Made by a program: the position numbers and the translations under genes. The notes beneath the pieces were generated by a model. The model was not told the DNA's origin. It ran no database searches and saw only the letters and a program-made list of their open reading frames with translations. DNA of 64,000 nucleotides from Chaetorhynchus papuensis (lineage: Eukaryota; Chordata; Aves; Passeriformes; Rhipiduridae): NCBI GenBank assembly GCA_013396525.1, contig VWYX01000200.1, positions 431,475 through 495,474 on the forward strand. Reading direction: 5' to 3'. This document shows positions 26,101 to 35,369 of the stretch, one piece after another (positions within the stretch are counted from its first letter, which is position 1; every line of letters starts with the position of its first letter).

Positions 26101-29100
26101 AATTAGCCTCACTGTACCTGAGGGTGTATTAGTAAGAGTGCAGCTAATAAGCTGAAGGTCATTCTTCTCTGCCTGTCAATGGTGAGACCAGATCTGGAGC
26201 CTTAAGACAAGAAGGCAAACAGGAAATCTCACTGCTGTCTACAGGCTTGGGAAGGCAGATGCAAGCAGGTTGTTCCTGGTACACACTCCTAGGACAAGAG
26301 GTGACAGATGCAAGTTTGATCATGACAAGTTCCAATTAGACATACGAAAATAATCTTTTACCCCATGAGGGTGGTCAGACACTGGGACTGACTGACTGGA
26401 GAGGTTGTGGAAACTCTGTCCTTGGAGATGACCAAAATTTTCCCTACACAAGGTCATGAGCAAAACAACCTGCTGTAATCTGATGTGCCTTGAGCAGGAG
26501 ACTGGAGTAGATGACCTCAGGAGATCCATTCCAATCTAAATTATTCTATGATTCTACAACTGTCAATGAATTCCAAACCAAAAACCTGATCTGAGAACAC
26601 CAGGATTGCACCCTTCTAGTTCAGCAAGAAGAGGTGAAGATAAAGTACACAATAGTGGGATCCATGGCTGGATCAACAGCAATAGAGAAAAGCTGGGGAA
26701 AAGTAGTAACTGAATACAATTTAGACAATGCTTAAACACACATCCGGGAGACTTTACTTTTGAACCCTTGGGCTGCCTTGTGTTTTCTATCTTCTGTTGC
26801 ATCCTTCTTGTTCAACATTCTGCAAGAAGAGGTGAAGCTAAAGTACACAATATGATCAAAGCAGTGTTGTGTCAGCTCCAGAGGAGAAAGGCATGAAGGC
26901 AGAAGAGGTGTTCCTGATGAGATCACAAAGGTGAGGAGCTGTACTCACTAAGGCATGGAATGCTGGAGGTTTCTCAAGGAAAGCTGGGAATGAAAAGGTT
27001 GAGGATCAACAACGTATTACATGGCAGTGCTACTCTGTTCCTGTTGCATTCCATCCTGCCAAGAGTTCTTTCCATTGGCCTGGATTTGTTTTGGGTTGTT
27101 CTTTGAGATGTTCCCTGAAAATACATAAAATACCCCAACAAAACCACTGGATGTTCCTGGACAGGTATGGACTACATAAAAGAGATATACTTGCTTCCTT
27201 TTTTTCAGACAGGTCAATATAATAAAGAACAAATTATAACATTCAGTCAAAATCAATCAAAGTCAATGCAGTGAGCTCTGTTTAGAGATTCCTTTAAATG
27301 TCCATGAGCAACAATTAAAAGAGCCAGGCATGCCAGTACAATGACTGTTGAACACAGTCTGGCTGCTTTCACATAGAAAACTCATCAATGCACCCATGCT
27401 AACCTGTAAATTCTTTAGCAGTTCCTAATGTTCAGGGACAGAGAATTTCACTGCTTTTTCTTGACAACTGGGCCACCACAGCACTGGTGTTGAAAGAATT
27501 GTCATTTGTGGGTTAAATACAAGTTTGCCAGTGTGATATGTCCATTTTAGCTTCCTCCATCTCTCCTGTGAAGCTGCACTGGGAGGACTTTCAGCGAACT
27601 ATAATACTTAAATGCCTGCTAACCATTTTGCTTAGCTGTAGAAAATGAATGTTTTAAAATAAAATTGACTAGCTAGCAATCTGCTATGCTTTCTGAAGTG
27701 GCAGATGAATAGAAATGGCTTTTAGCATACACTTATTTAACTACCAGTGTATCTAACATAACAGTACAGGTGTACCTTGTACCTTCTGCTACAGATCTTT
27801 CCAGTATTAACAACCTACTCACTATCCACTGCACTTTTCCAAACACTCTTTTTGCACTAGTTGGGTAATTAAAAATAAATTAACATGAATAACAGCAAAA
27901 TAACAGGGAATAATTCCCAAAAATAACAGGGAAGCAAACAGGCATTTCTAGTCATAGCCTTGCCTCAGTTTTTCCATCCTTTGATGTGCCTATTATTTGT
28001 TAAACTTAGGCTCTTACACTTTTGTTGCCTTAGCACATCTATAGAAGAATGCTAATGCCACATTAACTAGCATTCAAGTCTGGAATTTTTGAAAACTACT
28101 AGAAGAAGATGGTGTGTGAAAAGCAGCACAGAATTCCTGAATCCTGGGGTCTCTCTAGCACAAAGTCACATGTTACTGAAGTCTGTCCCTTAGCTGGGAC
28201 TTTTCTAGATGCTCTTGTCTTCTATCTGATCATCTATTTTCCTGAAAATCTTGGATATCAAAATATACCTGATGATACCAGCTCAAACCAGATAATAAGA
28301 TTCAAAAAAATACAAGGCAAAGAGAGGGTCTAGGTAAGAGGTATATAGAACTCTTTCACAGGAGAACAAATTTTTAAAAAATTATTAGAAACATAAACAT
28401 ACAGAAGCAGTTAAAGCTAACAATTGAAAATTCAGAAAGGTAATGCAAAATGTTCATATTTTCAGGTTCTGGGAAGATTTTTCTATGAAGAAAATGGAAA
28501 AATAAACTTTTAATTTACTTAATAATTAACTTAAGGATCAGTTAAGAAAATAAATTAATGTCTGCCAAGACAGTTTCATATTTAGTGTCAAAGTACCAGT
28601 ACATGGATGATCATTTCCAAAGTGATGTTTATTTGACAAAATTGAGAGAGATGCATTTGTGTATTTAATACAGGGAAAAAGAAAACCAAAAAATATTCAA
28701 CAGCTTTATCGGGAGTAACACCATCTCAAGGACTTCAACCAATGGTGTTACCTGACTAGCCAAGGCAATTCTTAAAAACTCTTTTAAAGAAGCTAATAAT
28801 AACATCCTAATGATAGGACATGCTGCTTAAATTGAACAGACAAATTAATTAATTTGAAGTTAAACTAGGTCTTGATTTTCACTAGAATAAAAAAATATTT
28901 AAAAATAAATCTATGTTTGTTTTAAAAATACTACCTGAGAGTTTTTGAAATAAAGTACATTAATTCAAAATTCCTGTTTACTCTGCAGCTTGCAAGAGCC
29001 TTACTCTCTAGGTAAACACAATTAAAGTTGTTATAAAGCATATTTCTACAGGTTAAAAAAAATTACCACCGAGGCCCAATCACCTGCATCTTACAAAGAA

Positions 29101-32100
29101 TATATGACCAGAGAGAACAGAGGTGTTCTAGTATACTTATAGTACCATTTATTTGTTTACACTTTTTATTGTTATCTGGCTCAAACATCTAGGCCACCAG
29201 ACAAACTGACTAGAAATGAGTCATCTAAATGCAGGACAAAACCAAAATTTTCACTGAAATTTCATTTTCATTGAATTCACACAATGTTCTTTGAAAAAGC
29301 ACCCAAAATCCCAAATACATAGGAGAAATCTTTTCTACAACTCCCAGCAAAACTCGGTTTTACAGTTCTTTGTTCCTGTAGGAATATCCATTTAAAAAAA
29401 AAAAAAAAACCAGCAACAAACCAAACCACAACCTTTTGAAAGCAGACCCTTAACCAGCATCTCTCAGTCAAGAGACACTCCAAAATATTCTCTGTAATTG
29501 AAATATTTGGTCTGCAGACCAAATAACTGATAACTGTACCTGTATGAGACCTTTTATGTAGCTCCAAATTGCTTGGATGCTTGAAAGCCTTCCCACATAA
29601 CTCACAAGTATATTGTTTCTGTGACTGAAGAGTCTGTGATTGTCCTTCTTGTTCCAAAGGACCTTGAGATCTTTCCATTTCAACAGTTTGTTCAAAATTC
29701 TCAGAATTCACTAAATCTTCAGCTCCTTTTTCCCCAGTAACTCTAACATCTGTCGTGTCCGAGGTACTTTCATTCACAGGTTCAATTACTTCTGTTATTC
29801 TGTTGTCATCTCTCTGGGGCTCAGGCGGCTGCTCGGCCGATTTCTGAGATCTTAGAAAATTTAACTTTTTGAGGTGTATTGCCTTTTTCAGCCGCATCTG
29901 TCTGGTGGGCTGTGTAACTGTGCCCTCTGCATCTTGGTCTGGAGCAGCTTCATTTGCAGACTGAACCAGAAAGTTTGACGGTAAATGATCAGAGGTTTCC
30001 AGAATACACTCGGAGTGATTGACAGTGCAAGAATTATTCTCCACTGTGTTTATTTCCGTGGATGTGTTGTAAGAGAAGGATGGTTCTGCTCCTCTCTCAT
30101 GATCAGAGCAAGCGTTTTGTTTATAGAACTGTTTGCTGTAAAAGTTGCGTAGTTTATAGTAGTAATTTGGTTGTTTAAATGGAAGATCTGTGCAGTTGCC
30201 ATCTAAGGAGTCTGGTGGTTGTTTCTGTCCATCACCCGAGGGGGTGTGCAGATTAACAGACTGTGATGCATGTGAGTGGTGCTCAGCCAAGGCTTTGTTA
30301 GTTTGTGTGTCAGCTGAGCATTCAGGCAATAGGTTTGTCCCATAGCCGTCGGTGGCACAGCTGGTGTCCGTACCCAAAGTGTTCTGCAGGGCAAACACAC
30401 TATTGCACGGCAGGCTGGCTGCTTGCTCCACAGCTGTGGAAGACTTTAAAAAGGTGTGGCAAATGTTCAGCACATTTTGCACTTGGAGACACTGTGCAAT
30501 GTCCAGCATAGCTTGTACATTGTCCTGGCTAAGATCCAGGTGGGAGGTGTACATGAAGTCCAAGATCTGGCCTATGCCACCTACGTTTTTAATGTCCAAG
30601 TGAAACACATCATTCTTCTGGCCTGAAGAATTCTGGAAAAGGGTCCTGACAAAATAAGGCAAATATTCAAATACAAACGCAAATAATCCACAAACACTTC
30701 AATCAGAAAAATATACATACACCTCAAATAGGCTGTCTGGTATGAAACAACAGTTTGTATTCTAAGGTCTTATCTAGACTGTTCTCTTTTTGAAGATTAA
30801 TTTCTCAGAACTGCTCAATTACTTTTCGTATACATTAGTCCTACATTAGTGCACTTGAAGTATAAATCAAAGTAAATGATCCTTTATTTAACGCTAATTC
30901 TGTATTTTTTCATGCTTTCAAATAACACCCTACCCTTGTGGTTTCCTATGCACTGTTCTTCACATATTAGGTGCAGTGGTGTATTTATGGACAATTTGCA
31001 AAACTGGTTGACTCAGAAGAGTTTTTCTCCTTTCATCATGGCAAATCAGGACATGAGAAATTTTCTAGTAAAATGGAGAAGACAGACCTCAAACTCAGCT
31101 AAACTATTCTCCTCTGGCAACTGAGCTTGTCCACCAAACTCTATCAGTAAACCTATAGAAATTCTTAGCATTAGTTCTTTCTCCACAAATACACAAGAGG
31201 ATGGCAATATTAAACAAGATGATGGCATTATTTTCAATCTATTCTCTCATATTAAAAGAAAGTACTTTTTTTACTGGTACTGGATGAGAACCAACTAAAA
31301 GAATAATGAAGAGTATAGGTACATAATCCTAAAACAGCAGTGCAACCAATACCCACTGAATTTTCAATGAATCCTTAAAGTGAAATGAATTCAAAAAACT
31401 TCTTATGATTTCATGTAAAGTATTCTCAGCATCAGAGATGTAGCTCTTCACATGCACAACCAGTCCTAGATTATGTGGGTTCATACTCTCAGTCAAAAAC
31501 TTTATACCCTCCCATTAAAATCCTGATAATCCAACAGCAAACAATGACATATAAATGGGGTCAGGTCACTCATATGTAGTTATTTTCCTACACTAGAAAA
31601 TGCCCCAAACTTGATGGTTCCTCTTTGTGGGCTAAATCTCAAATCAGATTTTGTTTAAAGGTGGGCATAATATCAAGGAGCTCTAAATCTTAAGAAAATG
31701 TGAATCTATGCTGAAACTTTAGAAATGAAGGGGAGACTCTGAAGCCAGTGCCCACATCCAAATTCTTTCATCACTCTAAACCATCCTATCTAAATTAAAA
31801 CCAAAACTATAATGAAGAGAGTCTAAGTTAATTAGCCACTTATATCCTATTGAATTTTAATAGGAGTTGAGCACGTAGTTCTTTTTAACTATTTCAGAAA
31901 TTTGGTCTTTGAGCATAATTGCACTTCATCAGCAGTACACCACTAGAGGAGAAAAAGGAACCTCTTATCTTTTTTCCTTGGTCATAACATAAAAATAGGT
32001 TTCTTACAAATGAATTAGCAGTCAAGCTTTAGAGATGTTTCAAGATGTTTCAAAAACTGCCAGATCTAGCAGCTTACTCATAACTAATATAAAACACTAA

Positions 32101-32813
32101 GTTGGGAGATCTAGCACACTCCAAAATTTGGAGGCACAATTGAGGGCAGTACAGAAGGGGAAGAAAACAGTGATGTGGCATAATGGGCCACCTGTATACT
32201 TTAAAACACAGCTGTTGTCTCTGAGAATCTGAGTAAGTAGAGATTCAGCAATAACCCATATAGTCAAATTTATTTAGAATACAATTGATGAAACAAATCA
32301 CATTATTCAGAAGTGGGTAACATTTCATCAATTATATCCCTTATCTGGCTCTGTTCATATACCCTACTACGTTCCTTATAAGCAGTTATTTTTTCCTAGT
32401 GAAATACTGAATGCAGATCCATGCCAGAAACCATTATATGAATGTCCTGTAAGCAAGTAAATCACGAAAATGTCAAAATCAAAGAGCATACTATGAATAC
32501 TTGACACAGGTTTATCTCTGGACAAACAATTTCCCTCTTCTCCTTACACTCACAGGGGTTACTTAGTCTGCAACCAACAGAAAAAAATACCCTTCTCAGA
32601 GAGAACCTCAGCCAACAGCAATTAGTTAACTTTTTAAAGATAAGAATTTTTTATCACATACCTGAAATATTGACTGAAAGCCGCTAATACATTTTTGTGT
32701 GCTTTGAAGCAGACACCTTTCACCACCAGCATGCAGTCACAGAGAAGCCCTTGAATGCGCTGTTCATGTAGCTGCTGGAGAAGATGACAGCTATGGCTAG
32801 CAACAGTGTCCAT
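16461..32813 (-). CDS. ZBTB49: ZBTB49: BTB and seven-zinc-finger transcription regulator, complete coding region
   Basis: Seven coding exons on the minus strand join into one 2301-nt frame (766 residues plus stop), close to human ZBTB49 as I recall it (about 765). Exons in transcript order: 32813-32662, 30645-29540, 24085-24039, 20225-20152, 19395-19313, 19224-19063, 17137-16461. Each junction has GT/AG ends and matching phase. The N-terminus holds the BTB/POZ dimerisation domain (about residues 15-115). A long acidic and polar linker follows, then seven C2H2 fingers at about 396-418, 424-446, 452-474, 480-502, 508-530, 536-558 and 564-586, and a 180-residue tail ending in the conserved segment SSMTLWGLAMKTLQNE. 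The family acts in the nucleus; ZBTB49 is reported to regulate cell-cycle genes such as the p21 gene. It shares a CpG-island promoter region head-to-head with LYAR. No frameshift or missing zinc ligand was seen. Confidence 0.95.
17138..19062 (-). other. ZBTB49 intron before the last exon
   Basis: 1.9 kb, AT-rich, with poly-A runs near 18.43 and 18.68 kb. No other exon or repeat family was recognised. Confidence 0.6.
19063..19224 (-). CDS. ZBTB49: ZBTB49 coding exon 6 (fingers 4 end to 6 start)
   Basis: A 162-nt exon encoding FSNFSNLKEHKKTH, the atypical linker TADKV, finger 5 (FTCDECGKSFNMQRKLVKH) and YSCSACG. It lies only 88 bases from exon 5. The atypical linker between fingers 4 and 5 is the only one of the six that departs from the TGEKP type. 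Confidence 0.94.
19313..19395 (-). CDS. ZBTB49: ZBTB49 coding exon 5 (finger 3 end, finger 4 start)
   Basis: An 83-nt exon encoding FAASGDVQRHIIIHSGEKPH then LCDICGRG. Borders are ..ACAG/ATTTG and GCAGAG/GTGTGT. Confidence 0.93.
20152..20225 (-). CDS. ZBTB49: ZBTB49 coding exon 4 (finger 2 end, finger 3 start)
   Basis: A 74-nt exon encoding AGNLQTHLRRHSGEKPYICE and the next ICGK. A second AG four bases downstream could be used as acceptor, but only the start at 20225 keeps the frame with exon 3. Confidence 0.93.
20226..24038 (-). other. ZBTB49 intron between coding exons 3 and 4
   Basis: 3.8 kb, AT-rich. Short open frames on both strands look random, and no repeat family was recognised. Confidence 0.55.
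24039..24085 (-). CDS. ZBTB49: ZBTB49 coding exon 3 (first half of finger 2)
   Basis: A 47-nt micro-exon encoding GEKPFECNICGKHFSQ with GT/AG borders. It was too short to show as an open frame by itself and was found by following the finger linker. Confidence 0.93.
26130..26556 (+). repeat. CR1 LINE 3' fragment
   Basis: Plus-oriented CR1 tail. It shows the usual phrases 'ctaggacaagaggtgac', 'gagggtggtcagacactgg', 'gagaggttgtgg' and 'ccttgagcaggagactgg'. It ends at the CR1 terminus ATTCTATGATTCT. It is 5'-truncated and diverged, and lies antisense to ZBTB49. Confidence 0.85.
26624..26654 (+). repeat. direct repeat, copy 1
   Basis: A 31-base segment starting gcaagaagaggtgaag recurs 198 bases further on with one difference (A versus C). 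It lies just past the CR1 tail. Origin not recognised; it may be a local duplication or two fragments of one unknown repeat. Confidence 0.6.
26822..26852 (+). repeat. direct repeat, copy 2
   Basis: Second copy of the 31-base segment at 26624-26654, one mismatch. The sequence between the two copies shows no obvious further duplication. Confidence 0.6.
29540..30645 (-). CDS. ZBTB49: ZBTB49 coding exon 2 (rest of BTB, linker, first zinc finger)
   Basis: A 1106-nt exon. It completes the BTB domain (DVFHLDIKNVGGIGQILDF), then encodes the long linker including the conserved stretch PNYYYKLRNFYSK. It ends in finger 1 (YTCELCGKAFKHPSNLELHK). The open frame continues past the donor at 29539 as far as 29277, but that tail is intronic: the protein joins cleanly to the next exon at the TGEKP linker. 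Confidence 0.95.
30646..32661 (-). other. ZBTB49 intron between coding exons 1 and 2
   Basis: 2.0 kb, AT-rich, no recognised feature. It splits the BTB domain after QYF within the codon for arginine. Confidence 0.6.
32662..32813 (-). CDS. ZBTB49: ZBTB49 coding exon 1 (start codon, BTB N-terminal part)
   Basis: The ATG is read at 32813-32811, one base after an AG acceptor, so nearly all the 5' UTR lies in an upstream exon. The translation starts MDTVASHSCHLLQQLHEQ and runs through the BTB start GLLCDCMLVVKG. The donor follows ...TATTTCAG; the exon ends in phase 2. Confidence 0.95.
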
Positions 32814-34244
32814 GCTAGAAAATCACTTAAATTACCTACAATGAAATAAAATGCTACAGTGAATATTAAATTGCAAAATTGATTTAAAATATTAAGAACA
32901 TTTTTACAATTTGTTTTAGCTTTCAAAGGAAACAGACTTCAGTTTGCACCTGCAATATGAGCCCTAATAACATTTTTCTGGTTAAAGATGAATTACAATA
33001 TTGCTTAGCAATAGATACACAGCAATACACATATGAAATACTGATTTTAACAGAGCTTTGCTTACAACAAAGAGCTTCTGCAAAAATCTAATGGTGCTGC
33101 CAATAAGTTGAACTCCATAACCACAAAGAAATGCATCCCAATATAGAGAGCTTCCACTATAATTAGATCCTAATGCAAAAACAAATTGCATGTACAAAAT
33201 CAGTAGCATTTGTAGAGGAAAACCTCAGTTTCTTCACCCCCTAAACTCAGAAGGGAGAACACAGTACTAGTACTATTTGTTGCTGTTTTAGCTATGTACA
33301 CTTCCATTGTGGATCTGATTAGACACGTTAGTATGGTATTGTTTTTAATACAATGTAATATCTACACGAAAAAATCCCCTCTGAACAGGTTGAAAAAGCA
33401 AGTCACACTCCCACAGAACACATTTACCTACAATTCCATACTTCCTTTTTTAAAAATATTTTTACAAAAATGTAACTCTTCCCCTTCACACTTGTAAACA
33501 TGACAAGTCCAGCTATTAGGATAATCAGAACTTCTGGTCTTCTAACTAGGAATGAAGGAAGAAAACCGTCCTATTCCAAGGAATGAAGTAGGAAAACCAC
33601 CTTGTCTTAAGCCTGACTAGATAGTGGTCGCCCCATTCTCAAATCTCATGAACGACAAAGGTTCCACATTTTAATATATTCTGCTTTACTTTGTGATTCA
33701 CTGCCTCCTGCTGTATTACATGGGGGGCTATTATATTGTCCTTTTTCTCTATTAATGCTTATCATGTTTTGACCAGGCTTTAAAATAAAGAAAGCACATT
33801 CATTTGACAAGTAACTGTTTTCTCTATGAACCCTTCCCACCACGGCATCCTGCAATTACTTTGACAACCAGTGAACTGCCTCTCATCCATCAGAAGCGTG
33901 TCTCCCCACGGCACCGGCGGGCACGGGGAGCCACTCCCGAACTGGGGGAACCTCTCCAACACAGCCGCTATTTATGGTGAAATTTCCCTCAGGTGGAGCT
34001 CGAGGTGCCACCTGGAGAAAGGGACAGAGGGAGGGTTTTCCTCACTGCGGGCCGGCTCTGCCCGGGGACAGGGCGGGCGAGCGGCCGGTGGCGGGGTCGG
34101 GGGCTGCGGGCGGGCCGAGCGCAGCCGCCGCGGCGGGAGGAGCACATGGACACACAGCCCTGGGCGGGGGAACGCGGCGCGGCCTGGCACGGCCGGGAGA
34201 GCGGCCGAGAGGCAGGAACCACGGCTGCCCAGCCCAGCGCTTAC

Positions 34245-34360
34245 CAGCTCCGGCCACCTCCCAGCTCCATCCCCGCCAGCGGCCCCTTCCGCCGCCGCTC
34301 CGTCCCCTTCCCTTTCCCCTTCCCCTTCCCCTTCCGCTGCGCGGCGGCGGCGCGGGGCGG
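34245..34360 (-). other. possible ZBTB49 non-coding exon 1
   Basis: The coding exon starts one base before the ATG, so a leader exon must exist upstream. A strong minus-strand donor, GAGCTG/GTAAGC, lies at 34245/34244 inside the CpG island, just below the NRF1-like sites. The 5' limit is arbitrary. Confidence 0.35.
34303..34335 (+). repeat. CCCCTT homopyrimidine tract
   Basis: 33 bases of only C and T in CCCCTT-type hexamers. Such mirror-like tracts can form triplex DNA; whether this one does is inference. Confidence 0.8.
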
Positions 34361-34494
34361 GGACAGCGCAGGCGCGGGCACAGCGCAGGCGCGGGGCGGC
34401 GAGGGAGCGAGGGGACGGGTGCGGCACGTGCCGCGCGGGCGGCGGCGGGAGGTGGCGGCGGCCGGAGAGGTGCGGGGGAGCGGGGCCGGGGAGC

Positions 34495-34560
34495 GGGGCC
34501 GGGGCCGGGGCCGGGGCCGGGATCGGGATCGGGATCGGGATCGGGATCGGGATCGGGGTC
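34495..34560 (+). repeat. GGGGCC x4 then GGGATC x6 hexanucleotide repeats
   Basis: Four GGGGCC units (34495-34518) are followed without a break by six GGGATC units (34519-34554) and one GGGGTC. The first block is the same unit as the repeat of human C9orf72. The GGGG runs can form G-quadruplexes on the plus strand. Confidence 0.9.
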
Positions 34561-34570
34561 GGGGTGAGGC

Positions 34571-34635
34571 GGCACGGCACGGCACGGCACGGCACGGCAC
34601 GGCACGGCACGGCACGGCACGGCACGGCACGGCAC
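34571..34635 (+). repeat. GGCAC pentanucleotide microsatellite, 13 perfect units
   Basis: Thirteen exact GGCAC units in a row, ended by GGCAG. It is open in all three plus frames, which explains the many long overlapping frames predicted here; these are repeat artefacts. Confidence 0.95.
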
Positions 34636-34851
34636 GGCAGCAGCCAGCTGCCGCCCAGGAGCGCGGGTGGCGGACACGCCGGACTTCCCGCCCTGTGTGT
34701 CCCGGCCAGCCCCCAGCGCTGCCGCTCGGCTGGGCCCGGCCGAGACGGGTCTGCAGCTGCGGGGAGCGGGACGGAGCGGCGAGGTCCCGCAGGGGAAAGG
34801 AGGGGGACCGGGATCGCCGTTCGCGAGGTGTATCGGCGTGGTGGGTGGTGT

Positions 34852-35040
34852 GGGGGTCACTGGTTCCGCGGTTGCGGTGGCGGGTGCGGGCGTTACCGGT
34901 TCCCCAGCTGGGGCAGCAGGTACGGAGGTTACTGGTTCCCCAGTATGGGTGATGGGTACGGGGGTTACCGGTTCGAGGGTTGGGGGTTACTGGTTCCCTA
35001 CTGGGCTGGCGGGTACAGGCATTACTGGTTCCCGGGGTAC
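34852..35040 (+). repeat. ~36-bp minisatellite in the LYAR leader region
   Basis: About six diverged units, each built around GTTACTGGTTCCC followed by a G-rich spacer ending GGGTAC. Unit length varies from about 23 to 36 bases. One frame reads as repeated G-Y-W-F-P, but the segment lies upstream of the splice acceptor that precedes the LYAR start, so it is most likely intron or leader. Confidence 0.8.
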
Positions 35041-35203
35041 TGATTTCCCCTCCGGGAGGGCATCAGGCGAAACGAGCTCTTGCCCGTGCAGCATCGGGCT
35101 GCTCACCCCGTCTTTCAGTGGGTGCGCAGGTGCGCTTCTTTTCGGCACTCCCAAGTGTTTCTTTCAAGGTGTAAATTAAGATTTCCTTCTTGTTTTCCTA
35201 CAG

Positions 35204-35369
35204 TTACGCTTCTGTGGGAAGGAAGAGGCTCCTGACCACTCGCCAGCATGGTAGTTTTCACATGCAATGTGTGTGGAGAAGCTGTGAAGAAAGCACAGGT
35301 TGAAAAGCATGTGAACATCTGCAGAAACTGTCAGTGCCTGTCTTGCATGGATTGTGGCAAGGATTTCTG
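35204..35369 (+). CDS. LYAR: LYAR exon with start codon
   Basis: The exon begins after TTTCCTACAG at 35203, with 44 bases of leader and then ATG at 35248-35250. The coding part gives MVVFTCNVCGEAVKK and the first zinc finger. The donor splits the tryptophan codon (TG/GTAGGT). Coding bases are 35248-35369. Confidence 0.94.

Larger units (their letters stand above)
24086..29539 (-). other. ZBTB49 intron between coding exons 2 and 3
   Basis: 5.45 kb intron. It holds a plus-oriented CR1 copy (26130-26556) and a spaced direct repeat (26624 and 26822). The rest is AT-rich with nothing recognised. Confidence 0.6.
33890..35110. promoter_or_regulatory. CpG island and shared promoter region of ZBTB49 and LYAR
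   Basis: A sharp GC-rich, CpG-dense block lies between the divergent genes; their start-codon exons are 2.4 kb apart, head-to-head. Visible motifs are a GC box GGGGCGGGG (34354-34362), two copies of the NRF1-like GCGCAGGCGC (34366-34375 and 34383-34392), and a palindrome GGCACGTGCC with a central E-box (34423-34432). No TATA box was noticed. The motifs fit a housekeeping bidirectional promoter. That the E-box answers to MYC or USF is inference, though it would suit LYAR's role in ribosome production. Start sites are not visible from sequence. Confidence 0.7.

Noticed and set aside
29277..29539. Extension of ZBTB49 exon 2 to the stop at 29277
   Set aside because: A good donor ends the exon at 29540, and the frame joins exactly to the next finger exon. 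The tail includes poly-A-derived hydrophobic sequence.
33871..35043. Long overlapping open frames (up to 390 codons on plus, 272 on minus) in the CpG island
   Set aside because: They are made by stop-free GC-rich repeats such as GGCAC and GGGATC, are open in several frames at once, and show no domain.
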